Virus record (IMG/VR): IMGVR_UViG_3300025914_000017
Location: 1 to 48,634 of that record
DNA length: 48,634 bases
Direction: 5' to 3' (one strand)
DNA from: a virus
Positions 18,118-26,229 of this stretch are shown piece after piece. The translations under genes and the position numbers were made by a program. The notes beneath the pieces were generated by a model that worked only from the letters and a program-made list of their open reading frames with translations, was not told the DNA's origin and made no database searches. Each line of letters begins with the position of its first letter. The first letter of the stretch is position 1.

Positions 18118-18396
18118 CTATTTTATTCTTCTAATGGTGGAAAAACTTAAATTACCTTCACTATAAATAAATGTGATAGTATCTTTATATTTAGATAAAT
18201 GTGAGGAAATATAATTTTTAACTTCTTCTAAACTTTCTTTATCTGCTAAAGAAACAAAATCTGTAGGTAACACATCAGTAATTATAGTCCATTTGCAAGT
18301 ATACCAGCAATATGTCTCCCAATTTATTTCATTTTTATTATTCCAATATTCTTTAGGAATGAGAGATCCGTTTCTTACACCAATAAATGTGGTCAT
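18118..18396 (-). CDS. Hypothetical protein, 92 aa
   Basis: I do not recognise this protein. It starts MTTFIGVRNGSLIP two bases after the upstream stop; a TTG at 18405 would be an alternative start. It is Trp- and Tyr-rich in the middle (WETYCWYTCKWTI), with a Cys pair that may bind metal. It lacks the F-x tail of its neighbours and ends RRIK. Confidence 0.55.
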   Translation of the reverse strand: MTTFIGVRNGSLIPKEYWNNKNEINWETYCWYTCKWTIITDVLPTDFVSLADKESLEEVKNYISSHLSKYKDTITFIYSEGNLSFSTIRRIK

Positions 18397-18398
18397 AT

Positions 18399-18662
18399 TT
18401 ACCAAAATACTTTATTTTTACAAGCTCTTTTCATCTCTTCTTCCGAAAAAAATCTTTGTCCATAAGCCCAAAATTGCACTTCATTAATTTTATCTAAACA
18501 AATAACTAATTCATATCCTGCATAAATGACATTGTCAAGCCTGCAGATTTGATATCCATCCTCATATATATCTAATATATAAGCTTTCCAGTGTGGATAA
18601 TAAGAGGAATGATCGGGATAAAAATAAGTACCTATTTTAATTAAATTAATTATTTCATTCAT
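18399..18662 (-). CDS. Hypothetical protein, 87 aa, ends KNKVFW
   Basis: This protein is beta-rich with many aromatic residues and no zinc pair. It ends in KNKVFW, and the gene end shares TATTTTGGTAA with other tail-bearing genes. It overlaps its upstream neighbour by 4 bp. The tail places it in the same group as the zinc-ribbon and HRxDGPA proteins despite a different body. Confidence 0.6.
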   Translation of the reverse strand: MNEIINLIKIGTYFYPDHSSYYPHWKAYILDIYEDGYQICRLDNVIYAGYELVICLDKINEVQFWAYGQRFFSEEEMKRACKNKVFW

Positions 18663-19048
18663 AAAAATGCTTTTAATTTAAATTTCTTATATTCAATTGA
18701 ATTTAATAGTTCTTCATTAGATTCAACGAGCACCCTATTTCCATCAATATACCATAATTTATTATATGGTTCTATTGTAAATTCCACTGCCGGACCATTC
18801 TCATTATGCAGCTTTGTGTCTCTATACCACTCAACGTAATGTGCATATTTTACACAATAATTTCTAATTATTTTTTCTTTATAGGGAGGATGATATCTCA
18901 TCTGACGGCTCCCACAACCTAAACAAATATAATGAAAATTATCATATAGGCAAATACATTTATATTGTATTTTACAACTATGACATTCAATTATCTTAGG
19001 AAAATAATATTCAATTAAATAGGCTTCTTTATTTAAATCTACACTCAT
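18659..19048 (-). CDS. Chimeric small protein: zinc ribbon plus HRxDGPA-like unit plus F-x tail
   Basis: This 129-residue protein joins the two small-protein families. CHSC (about 22-25) and CLGCG (about 43-47) form a zinc site, then TKLHNENGPAVEF is the GPAV unit of the MORN-like proteins, and the chain ends YKKFKLKAFL. It overlaps the SET gene by 4 bp. It is good evidence that the tail, not the fold, is the common denominator. Confidence 0.7.
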   Translation of the reverse strand: MSVDLNKEAYLIEYYFPKIIECHSCKIQYKCICLYDNFHYICLGCGSRQMRYHPPYKEKIIRNYCVKYAHYVEWYRDTKLHNENGPAVEFTIEPYNKLWYIDGNRVLVESNEELLNSIEYKKFKLKAFL

Positions 19049-19524
19049 TTTTTCATAAAAATATTTGTTATCATAAAAAGCGGAATAATGCCCTTTTGTT
19101 TATATTCCTCTTGTAGTAGAGGGTCTAGATATTGTAAGCCACTAATAACTTTTCTACAATTAAATGAACCACAATTGCATTGCATGGTCCAACTATCTAA
19201 CGTATCAGTAGAACTAGTGGAATAATCAAATGTGATTTCTGTATTTGGCTCAATAACATATGTTGAATATAAAAAGGCTCGTTTGCCTACTATATGTAGA
19301 TAGCAATTGGGGTTACAATTATGTCTAACAGCATCTCCAATATTTCCTGAAGGAGATAAATAATAATTTGGACCTATTTGTAATACTTCTGGTTGAGGTA
19401 TTTTTTTATTATCATGTAAGTCGCCACCAAACTCTAAAACAATTGAATTTGCAGGAATTTTAATATTAGTAAAAACTCCAACACCAGTTTTGGTAAGAAC
19501 TAAAGATAAATTTTGATTATACAT
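19045..19524 (-). CDS. SET-domain protein methyltransferase
   Basis: This 159-residue protein is a minimal SET domain. It shows GVGVF (14-18), the knot motif RHNCNPNCYL (67-76), EITFDYS (96-102) and a post-SET cysteine cluster CNCGSFNC (116-123) that should bind zinc. It would transfer methyl from SAM to lysine. SET domains are common in eukaryotes and scattered in bacteria and large viruses. The target here could be a ribosomal or nucleoid protein of the host, which is inference. Confidence 0.88.
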   Translation of the reverse strand: MYNQNLSLVLTKTGVGVFTNIKIPANSIVLEFGGDLHDNKKIPQPEVLQIGPNYYLSPSGNIGDAVRHNCNPNCYLHIVGKRAFLYSTYVIEPNTEITFDYSTSSTDTLDSWTMQCNCGSFNCRKVISGLQYLDPLLQEEYKQKGIIPLFMITNIFMKK

Positions 19525-19764
19525 TTAAAATAGTTTCCTAATGAATTTAATTAAATTACTACCTGCTGAGTAAACAGCTAATTTTAATTCTTTTTTTCCA
19601 GCTAATTTGTGTTTAACTCCTACTGGGGAGTGATGTTTATATAATTCAGCTGCTTGCTCTGGTGTTTCTGCTAAAACTCTATAAGTAACAGTGGCTGGTA
19701 GCATACATTCAACTTTTACATCAAAATAGAACTTTTGGGGAGGTTGTAATTTATCTTGTTTCAT
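19525..19764 (-). CDS. Hypothetical protein, 79 aa
   Basis: This small alpha/beta protein has a FYFDVKVECMLPATVTYRV strand pair and an AETPEQAAELY helix, resembling small phage proteins that adopt ferredoxin-like folds. It ends in a basic amphipathic stretch LIKFIRKLF. It abuts the SET gene and overlaps the HD gene by 4 bp. Its function is unknown. Confidence 0.6.
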   Translation of the reverse strand: MKQDKLQPPQKFYFDVKVECMLPATVTYRVLAETPEQAAELYKHHSPVGVKHKLAGKKELKLAVYSAGSNLIKFIRKLF

Positions 19765-21326
19765 CTATTATTTATATCATTATACTCATACTTTAAATAA
19801 TGATTATAATAAGTCTCGGGTGTACCCGTTAATTCGTAAAATCTCTTCATAAATAGATCTTTTGCTTGTTGAGGAGGCAATGGATCTATTATAAATGGGT
19901 AGGCTTCTTTTTTTATTTCCCAATCTGAACGAAGAGTTTTAAATAAATCTCTAGCTTCAGTGTATAACATTTTTGTATCGGCAAATTTAACGCTTTGTGG
20001 TTCATTTTGTGATAAACCAAATTTCTTATAAATAGTTTCTTGTAAAGAGTTTTCATATTCTTTAAATATATTAAACTTACCAGATCTTTTTAATGGGCTC
20101 GGTAAATCTATTAAATATGCTTCAGAAGCATCATGCAACAAACCGTGTAATGCATGTGCACTATCACATAAATGACTGACTAAAACAGAATGTTGAGCTA
20201 CAGAGTTATGTGCACCGTAACCTTCAGCAAAATATGTTTTAGAGCTTGTTTCTAAAGCTACTACTTCTTGAACACCAAGATCTTCTATTTTTAGAATCTC
20301 GGACATATTAATGCTATCAAATTCTTTACGCCAATCACCATTTTTTAAACTATTTTTAAAGTTATTTATTAATCTTTTACTTTTAATTTTTCCAAGAGAT
20401 TGTAATTTAGTAAACCATTTACCAGTTAAAGTAATATTTTTACAATTTTTATTTGTTTTATATTGTGAATTGGGCACTTTATTATTATCTAATAATTTTT
20501 TTATTTTGTTTAAAATTTCTCCCTCATTTTGAGCAATTGAAATAACAAAACCTTTCTTTTTTGCTGAAATAGTTGCTTCACCATCAAATATTCCTTCTAA
20601 ATAAGCTAACTCATAATTTAGGGGATCTTCTTTCCACACATCAATAAATTTAAGCATAAATCTTTGTTTGCCTGACTTTACTGCTTTTACAATTCCTTCG
20701 GTTGTTTCCCAAAATTGATTTCTAGATTTTTTAGAACAAATAAGCCAAGGATGTTCAGCAGATGATTTTAAAATAGTTCCATCTGATAAATGAAGGGCAA
20801 ATACATGTCTTTTTATTATGCCTGTATGTAGAACATATGAGTTATCTAATTTTCTACGACTCTCCCTATTATTTTTTTTTAAACCATCAACTCCAGTATT
20901 TTCATCAAATCCAATTAATTGTTCAAAATTTTTAAGTTCGCCCGCCGGCTTCCAAGTTAAATCTGCCGTTAAAACTTTTGTATCTGGAGTAACACAATAA
21001 AATTTTTTAATATGACCAGAAAATCGACATGTCATGGCAAGAGCATGAGCTATATCTTGAATTACAATTGTATCAGGATTTGGATTCAAAGGTGTAAATC
21101 TTAAACCCGTATAAGTTTGAATCCAAGGCTCAGATGGATCATAGTTGAAAGGATCTTGTTCTTTATTTTTTAAATCTGTATTATCATTATAAAACTGTTT
21201 AATTACATCTAATTCTTCTGGTTGAACCAACGGAGAATTTAAATCTTGTGATGCTGTTGATTCCCATTTTATTTTAACTTCGTCAAATTGGGATGGATTA
21301 TTAATTATATCTTGTTTATCTTTCAT
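19761..21326 (-). CDS. HD-domain phosphohydrolase interrupted by an intein
   Basis: The ORF gives a precursor of about 521 residues. Removing the intein joins CRFSGHIKKFY to SVAQHSVLVSHL, which recreates the continuous HD-family sequence expected for YfbR-like 5'-nucleotidases and related phage HD hydrolases. HGLLHDASEAYLIDLP carries the HD pair. The spliced product would be about 257 residues and probably hydrolyses dNMPs or related nucleotides, fitting its place next to dUTPase. I start at ATG 21326 with GGAAAG upstream; longer starts would overlap dut. Confidence 0.88.
   Translation of the reverse strand: MKDKQDIINNPSQFDEVKIKWESTASQDLNSPLVQPEELDVIKQFYNDNTDLKNKEQDPFNYDPSEPWIQTYTGLRFTPLNPNPDTIVIQDIAHALAMTCRFSGHIKKFYCVTPDTKVLTADLTWKPAGELKNFEQLIGFDENTGVDGLKKNNRESRRKLDNSYVLHTGIIKRHVFALHLSDGTILKSSAEHPWLICSKKSRNQFWETTEGIVKAVKSGKQRFMLKFIDVWKEDPLNYELAYLEGIFDGEATISAKKKGFVISIAQNEGEILNKIKKLLDNNKVPNSQYKTNKNCKNITLTGKWFTKLQSLGKIKSKRLINNFKNSLKNGDWRKEFDSINMSEILKIEDLGVQEVVALETSSKTYFAEGYGAHNSVAQHSVLVSHLCDSAHALHGLLHDASEAYLIDLPSPLKRSGKFNIFKEYENSLQETIYKKFGLSQNEPQSVKFADTKMLYTEARDLFKTLRSDWEIKKEAYPFIIDPLPPQQAKDLFMKRFYELTGTPETYYNHYLKYEYNDINNR
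20205..20996 (-). other. Intein with LAGLIDADG-type endonuclease, 264 aa, within the HD gene
   Basis: The intein starts at Cys (CVTPDTKVLT, block A) and has a block B-like SSAEHPWLI. It carries an AYLEGIFDGEATI motif of LAGLIDADG type, and ends VVALETSSKTYFAEGYGAHN with His-Asn, followed by Ser as the +1 extein residue. All splicing residues are present, so it should be active. Only one LAGLIDADG-like motif is clear, so the endonuclease may be monomotif or decayed. It sits within the HD active-site region, a conserved spot typical of inteins. Confidence 0.9.
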
Positions 21327-21327
21327 T

Positions 21328-21840
21328 TTACTTTCCTGTACTACCAAATCCACTAGCTCCACGACTAGCATTCCTATTTTTACACAAGACATCATATTCT
21401 TCATTTGATATTTCTTCAACAATCATTTCTTTTCTTTTGACAGGAATAATTTGCCCCAAGGCATCCCCAAAATTAATTTCTAACTTTTTACTATTACTAA
21501 ATGAAGTTTCATTATTAGTACAAATAATAGCTTCAGGTATATATTGGCAAGCTAATAATAATTCTCCTTCATAGGTTTCATCGATTGTACCATATAAACA
21601 GTGCAATCGTTTTTTACCAAATGTTGAAGATCTTGGCTTTAATTCAAACCACCAACCCTCTGGGCAAAAAGTTCTAAAACCTAATGGAATAATAGCTTTC
21701 TCAAAAGGAGAAAGCGATAAACTTGTGGCTGCTCTTACATCCCATCCTGTGGCATGTGGCTCTGCTTTTGTTGGTAAAAACTCTTTATTATTTTTTAGAT
21801 CTTCTCTTAATGCAAACTTAAAATTTGGAATTTCTGACAT
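21328..21840 (-). CDS. dut: dUTP diphosphatase (trimeric type)
   Basis: This 170-residue protein has all five dUTPase motifs: ATGWDVRA, PRSS, GTIDETYEGEL, GDALGQIIPV and RGASGFGSTG. It hydrolyses dUTP to dUMP, feeding thymidylate synthase and keeping uracil out of DNA. It is slightly longer than the bacterial enzyme because of an insertion around residue 110 (CTNNETSFSNSKK). The HD gene starts 1 bp after its stop. Confidence 0.95.
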   Translation of the reverse strand: MSEIPNFKFALREDLKNNKEFLPTKAEPHATGWDVRAATSLSLSPFEKAIIPLGFRTFCPEGWWFELKPRSSTFGKKRLHCLYGTIDETYEGELLLACQYIPEAIICTNNETSFSNSKKLEINFGDALGQIIPVKRKEMIVEEISNEEYDVLCKNRNASRGASGFGSTGK

Positions 21841-21900
21841 TAATACTTTCCTGTTAATTTGATTCGATCGTCTATATCCTATGAAATTTTTAATTAATTA

Positions 21901-22176
21901 TTACCAAAATGCTTTTAATTCCAAAGGTTTAAACATATTTTGTACAATTATTTGAAAATCATTCAAAGAATTAACATCTATTAAATATCCTTTATAATAG
22001 AATTTAATTTCATCATCTAATTCAATTGCAGGACCATTTATTCTATGTTTTTTGCCTTTTACCCAATATTCTTTTCCACCATCTTTATATTCTACTGCTG
22101 GACCATCTAAACGATGTAATAAGTCATTCTCATAATAATAATCTCCATATTCATCTGTAACTATTCCATTTTTCAT
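21901..22176 (-). CDS. HRxDGPA-repeat small protein ending LELKAFW
   Basis: This 91-residue protein has two clear units, LLHRLDGPAVEY and KKHRINGPAIEL, separated by an aromatic strand. The tail LELKAFW matches the protein at 9148. It is the cleanest member of the HRxDGPA group in the window. Only 28 bp separate it from the divergent gene at 22205. Its function is unknown. Confidence 0.72.
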   Translation of the reverse strand: MKNGIVTDEYGDYYYENDLLHRLDGPAVEYKDGGKEYWVKGKKHRINGPAIELDDEIKFYYKGYLIDVNSLNDFQIIVQNMFKPLELKAFW

Positions 22177-22204
22177 AATTATCCTAATATTTACACATTA
22201 ATTT

Positions 22205-22738
22205 ATGCAATTGCCACCTGCCATCATATTTATAAATTCTGATTTAAATGACACCTCTAAGGCGACATTACGCTCACAACTTTATATTAATCAAATAATT
22301 ACTGGAAAACAATTTGATGATGTAGTAGCAATTGATCCTACTTTTCCAGATCAAATTCATTTAAATGGTGCCAGGGTTCTAGTCATCCGAGATGAATTCT
22401 ACCCTTATCCTAACTATAACCTTGCTGACGTGGTTGTATTTTTAAAACAAAGGCTAGCTACTGTTGAAAAAAATAATTTAGGTCCTCCCAAATTAACTTT
22501 ATCATTAGATAGATTAAATATTTATGCTCTTTTACGTGGAGCTAATTCTCAATATGTTACTATTTTGCCACAATTACCTTGCGGTCCAAGATTAAATTGT
22601 GGATGTTTTTGCCATCAACATTGTAATGGATTTAGAGGAATTATTGGTATTGAATGGTATGCTAATGATACTACTGGCGTACATTGTAAAAATCCTGACA
22701 ATATTTTTAATAATCAAGCCTTTATAAATAGAAAATAA
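22205..22738 (+). CDS. Hypothetical protein, 177 aa, with Cys cluster
   Basis: I do not recognise this protein. The N-terminal 110 residues look like a Rossmann-type alpha/beta domain (AIIFINSDLNDTSK, ARVLVIRDEFY). A compact run C-G-P-R-L-N-C-G-C-F-C-H-Q-H-C near residue 126 could bind zinc or an Fe-S cluster. There is a divergent start with no clear Shine-Dalgarno. Confidence 0.6.
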   Translation: MQLPPAIIFINSDLNDTSKATLRSQLYINQIITGKQFDDVVAIDPTFPDQIHLNGARVLVIRDEFYPYPNYNLADVVVFLKQRLATVEKNNLGPPKLTLSLDRLNIYALLRGANSQYVTILPQLPCGPRLNCGCFCHQHCNGFRGIIGIEWYANDTTGVHCKNPDNIFNNQAFINRK

Positions 22739-22794
22739 AATTTATTTATGGCATAATAAAGTATGTTTTATAAGTTTCATCATAAAGGTGTTTT

Positions 22795-23637
22795 ATGTCA
22801 AAGTTTGATGCATTGTTTAGTAAAGTAGACGTTTATGAAAAATTGTCTATCTATGGAGATAGATTAGACTTTTTACAATCTTTATCTCAAGATTATCAAT
22901 CTGTTTCAGATAAGGATTTAACTGCTAATATCAATTCTGTTAAAAATGCAGTACAAAATTGGATTAATAATGATGCTGAAAAACAAGAAGATCTTCCGGG
23001 TGGTCAAATTCGTGGATTACCTCCAGGGCTACGAAGTCCTTATCAAGTAATTAGATCTATTAATACTTTTGATGCAGATACTTTACCACAAGTATATCAA
23101 GCTTTGCTTCAATTATCAACTGTAAATAATTTAGGTAATATGGGAGGTGATGCTAAATCTGCTTGGTTACAATCAGTATTCCCAGTACTTGGAACAGCTA
23201 TGAAAGTTGTAAAACAACAAATAGATTATATAAAAGCTTGGTCAAATAAATTTCCAGTAGATGATGCACCAACAGAAAATGCAAATTATCATACTAACTC
23301 AGAGCCTACTCCAGTAGCTAATACAAAACATATGGTAAAATCAAAAAATGAAGAAGCAAAGTCATTATCTAAAATATTGAATAATAAAATAGAAAAATTA
23401 CCAAATAGTCCAAATAGAGCTGCTGAACTAAAAAATATTAATGAATATGTAAAATCATTGCAAAATCATTTTAAAGCATTACAACACAACAATGATTTAC
23501 AAAGTTATTTCGCCAGAATGGAAATTGCAAAATCATTACAAAATGCCTACAATACACTCGATTATAATGATCTAGACTTAGTAAGTGCTCTTAATTCTGG
23601 ACGTGGAGTTCCAGAAAATCCTGACTCAAAAATATAA
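22795..23637 (+). CDS. Hypothetical helical protein, 280 aa
   Basis: This protein is almost entirely alpha-helical with Gln- and Asn-rich helices, a Gly/Pro stretch near residue 67 (DLPGGQIRGLPPGL), a polar linker at about 160-180, and a second helical domain. No family is recognised. The composition would fit a virion or scaffold protein, which is a guess. A good terminator follows it. Confidence 0.6.
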   Translation: MSKFDALFSKVDVYEKLSIYGDRLDFLQSLSQDYQSVSDKDLTANINSVKNAVQNWINNDAEKQEDLPGGQIRGLPPGLRSPYQVIRSINTFDADTLPQVYQALLQLSTVNNLGNMGGDAKSAWLQSVFPVLGTAMKVVKQQIDYIKAWSNKFPVDDAPTENANYHTNSEPTPVANTKHMVKSKNEEAKSLSKILNNKIEKLPNSPNRAAELKNINEYVKSLQNHFKALQHNNDLQSYFARMEIAKSLQNAYNTLDYNDLDLVSALNSGRGVPENPDSKI

Positions 23638-23710
23638 AAACATAGAGAATTAGGTTAGTCTCACTATCATATTAGGTTTGATGATAGTTGTTTAATAAAT
23701 ACTTATCTTA

Positions 23711-23739
23711 AAGGCGTTATTTAATCATAGCGCCTTTTT
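23711..23739 (+). terminator. Rho-independent terminator
   Basis: Stem AAGGCGTTA pairs with TAGCGCCTT across a short AT-rich loop, and TTTTTC follows. It ends the transcript of the helical protein gene. Confidence 0.75.
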
Positions 23740-23850
23740 CTTTTAATTAAACGAACTTTTTCTCGACATGTGTTGAGGGGATCTATAGGGGAGTAGACAT
23801 TGATACTGATCATAATAATTTATAAATTATTAATAACCTAGTATCTATTT
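23740..23850 (+). promoter_or_regulatory. Intergenic leader with small hairpin before the zinc-ribbon operon
   Basis: After the terminator, CTCGACATGTGTTGAG (23762-23777) forms a hairpin with one wobble pair. It is followed by GGGGATCTATAGGGGAG, which is unusually G-rich for this region. This is probably the leader of the long operon starting at 23851. No promoter can be fixed with confidence. Confidence 0.35.
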
Positions 23851-24498
23851 ATGAATTCAAAGAAACTTCTAAGATTTGCTATAGCATTCTATTCAATAGC
23901 AATGAAAGAAAAACTACCAGAAAATTCTAAAGATACTTCTAAAATACTTAAAAACTTAGAGGCATTAGAATCATTTAATGCTCGCAAAAGATATGCCAAC
24001 GCCAATTTAAAAAATTTATCTTCCGGCTCATCCAGGATTGTGTACTTGACACCTGATAAAACTATCCTTAAGTTAGCAAAAAATGAAAAAGGATTGGCTC
24101 AAAATGAAGCAGAGTCTAATCCTAAAATGAAATCTAAGTATATTAATAAAGTACTTAAACGAGCTAAAAATGATGCTTGGATAGAGGTTCCATATTTAGA
24201 TAAGATTACTGAAAGAGATTTTAAAAAGATGACAACATTATCTTTTAATGATTTTAGTAATTGTATTAGGTATGGTTTAAAATCAGTATCAGGAAATACT
24301 GATAAAGATAAACCTGACTGTTTTGATAAGGTGTCCAAACATCCTTTGTATGTAGAAATGTTAGAAATAGGTAAAAAATTTAAATTAATGCCCGGTGATT
24401 TATCCAAAATATCATCTTGGGGATCTAAAGATAATAAACCTATTCTTATAGATGCTGGATTGACACAAAAAGTATATGAAGAATTTTATGAATCATGA
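23851..24498 (+). CDS. Protein-kinase-like fold phage protein
   Basis: This 215-residue protein has kinase-like signposts. SSGSSRIVYLTPDKTILKLA resembles a glycine loop followed by the beta-3 Lys, NEAES an alpha-C Glu, GDLSKISSWG a catalytic-loop analogue, and ILIDAGLT a DFG-like metal site. The order and spacing fit a compact atypical kinase seen in several phages, although the classic HRD motif is absent. Activity is uncertain. Its stop overlaps the first zinc-ribbon gene (ATGA), so it heads that operon. Confidence 0.55.
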   Translation: MNSKKLLRFAIAFYSIAMKEKLPENSKDTSKILKNLEALESFNARKRYANANLKNLSSGSSRIVYLTPDKTILKLAKNEKGLAQNEAESNPKMKSKYINKVLKRAKNDAWIEVPYLDKITERDFKKMTTLSFNDFSNCIRYGLKSVSGNTDKDKPDCFDKVSKHPLYVEMLEIGKKFKLMPGDLSKISSWGSKDNKPILIDAGLTQKVYEEFYES

Positions 24499-25043
24499 TA
24501 TTTAATAAAATCTTGGATGGATTATATTATTACGGAACATGTATTTTATGTGATGGTAATATGTCTATAAATAATGATGGATTTAATTACCAACCAGCTT
24601 ATAATAATTGTGGTTTCAATTTAGTATTTAATCTTGACAAGATGGATAGACTTGTTGTAGATCCAATTTCAGAGTCTGTATATATAAATTATGAACCGGA
24701 AGAGTTACTTTTTTATAATAATGATGTTGATGATTTTAAAAATATATATGGATATAATGATTGTTTTACAACTATAATAAAATGTAAGAATTGTGATAAG
24801 TTTGCGTACTCTATAGATATTCATATTGATTTATATGATCAAAAAATATTACATAGTAATTTAAATGATATTACTTGTAATTATAAAGAAAAATATTGGA
24901 TAATGAATAATTATTATCAAAATACAACAACATTATTAAATGATGTTAATGATGAATTGATTAAAGTGCCATTAATTACACTAGAAAAACAAAATATTAA
25001 TTATATTTTTAATCGTTTACAAAAATTAATTATTTTCTCCTAA
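24495..25043 (+). CDS. Zinc-ribbon protein, long member, 182 aa
   Basis: This is the first gene of the array. C16/C19 (TCILC) and C97/C100 (KCKNC) give a four-Cys zinc site split by a large Asp/Asn-rich insert. It ends FNRLQKLIIFS, the common tail. It is coupled to the kinase-like gene by ATGA. Confidence 0.65.
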   Translation: MIFNKILDGLYYYGTCILCDGNMSINNDGFNYQPAYNNCGFNLVFNLDKMDRLVVDPISESVYINYEPEELLFYNNDVDDFKNIYGYNDCFTTIIKCKNCDKFAYSIDIHIDLYDQKILHSNLNDITCNYKEKYWIMNNYYQNTTTLLNDVNDELIKVPLITLEKQNINYIFNRLQKLIIFS

Positions 25044-25059
25044 TGCTATATGTAGTGGC

Positions 25060-25734
25060 ATGTTATCTTCAAATTTTTTAGAGCATGGTAAAACGTGCCC
25101 AATTTGTAATAAAAAATTGTCTTTATATGCAATAGTAGGTGAAATAGGAACTTTTAAATGCAATAACAATTATGTTGCAAATAAAAAAAGAAAACTTAAT
25201 TTTTATCCATTAAGAGATAAAATGTTTTTATTACACTCAAGTGTGAATAAAACTGACAATTTTGTAATTAAATTAATGGATGATAATAAATTTGATTTTA
25301 CTTTCTCTTCTGAGAATTTATTTAAAACTATAATTAAATCTAATATAAGTTTTTTTTATATTTGTAATCTATCTTCATTTTATAATGAAACAAGCTATTC
25401 TATTAATAGCTATAATGTTGACGGGTTTAATGCATGTTATTATAAATTATCCAGTATTCTTTCTTTTAATTATAAAGACGATAATTTAACCCTAACAAAT
25501 TATAATTCAAGTTCATGTCATTTAGAAATGTTCTCTCTATTAGAAGATAATAATAAATATTCTTTGATTTATAATTATGGAACTCAAAAAACTCTATTTT
25601 ATTTTAATGACTCTAAAGAAAACAATATAGAACCATCCTTCTTTAAAGAATTTGATATTTTAGAATATTATCCTGATTTTACTAATCATTCTAAAGTTTT
25701 GAATAAATTTAAATCTTGGGTTCTATTATCATAA
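25060..25734 (+). CDS. Zinc-ribbon protein, long member, 224 aa
   Basis: CPIC at residues 13-16 and a Cys at 34 mark the zinc site, followed by a long beta-rich body full of Asn, Ser and Tyr. It ends NKFKSWVLLS, a divergent form of the tail without the penultimate Phe. It is directly abutted by the next paralogue, whose ATG follows the stop. Confidence 0.65.
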   Translation: MLSSNFLEHGKTCPICNKKLSLYAIVGEIGTFKCNNNYVANKKRKLNFYPLRDKMFLLHSSVNKTDNFVIKLMDDNKFDFTFSSENLFKTIIKSNISFFYICNLSSFYNETSYSINSYNVDGFNACYYKLSSILSFNYKDDNLTLTNYNSSSCHLEMFSLLEDNNKYSLIYNYGTQKTLFYFNDSKENNIEPSFFKEFDILEYYPDFTNHSKVLNKFKSWVLLS

Positions 25735-26229
25735 ATGATTACTATTAATGATTTTATAAATAGCCGAAATCATTGTTTCTGTTGTGGTTCAAATTTAGAA
25801 ATCTGTATAGAAAGTTTTTCTTTACAAAAAACACCTTCTTTATTATTAAAAAACAATATATTATTAATTAATTCATCTTACTTTGATATACATATAGATT
25901 TATTAAATAATTATGTAATAAAAGGTTGCGATAAATCACATTGGGAATTTAAACTGGTATTATTTTGTCCTTTACATAAAGAGTTGCCAAAAGATATATA
26001 TAAGTATGAACTTATTTTTGATATTTATTGTGGAAAAATAGCCAATGAAACGCCTATAGAATACCTAATGACTGATAATTTTATTTTACAGTCATTTCCA
26101 TCTCTAGATGAGATGGAATATGTTAGTTTAAAATCCAACAAAAAAATTACATTTCCTTACTTTGATTATAGTCAGATGTCACTACCAAAGTTAAAGAGTA
26201 AACTAAAGACATATTTGTTAATGCAATGA
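25735..26229 (+). CDS. Zinc-ribbon protein, 164 aa
   Basis: HCFCCG at residues 13-18 supplies the first Cys pair. A later C-P-L-H may complete the site. The tail KLKSKLKTYLLMQ is divergent. Its stop TGA lies within the start of the RF2 gene (ATGA), so release-factor synthesis is coupled to this gene. Confidence 0.65.
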   Translation: MITINDFINSRNHCFCCGSNLEICIESFSLQKTPSLLLKNNILLINSSYFDIHIDLLNNYVIKGCDKSHWEFKLVLFCPLHKELPKDIYKYELIFDIYCGKIANETPIEYLMTDNFILQSFPSLDEMEYVSLKSNKKITFPYFDYSQMSLPKLKSKLKTYLLMQ

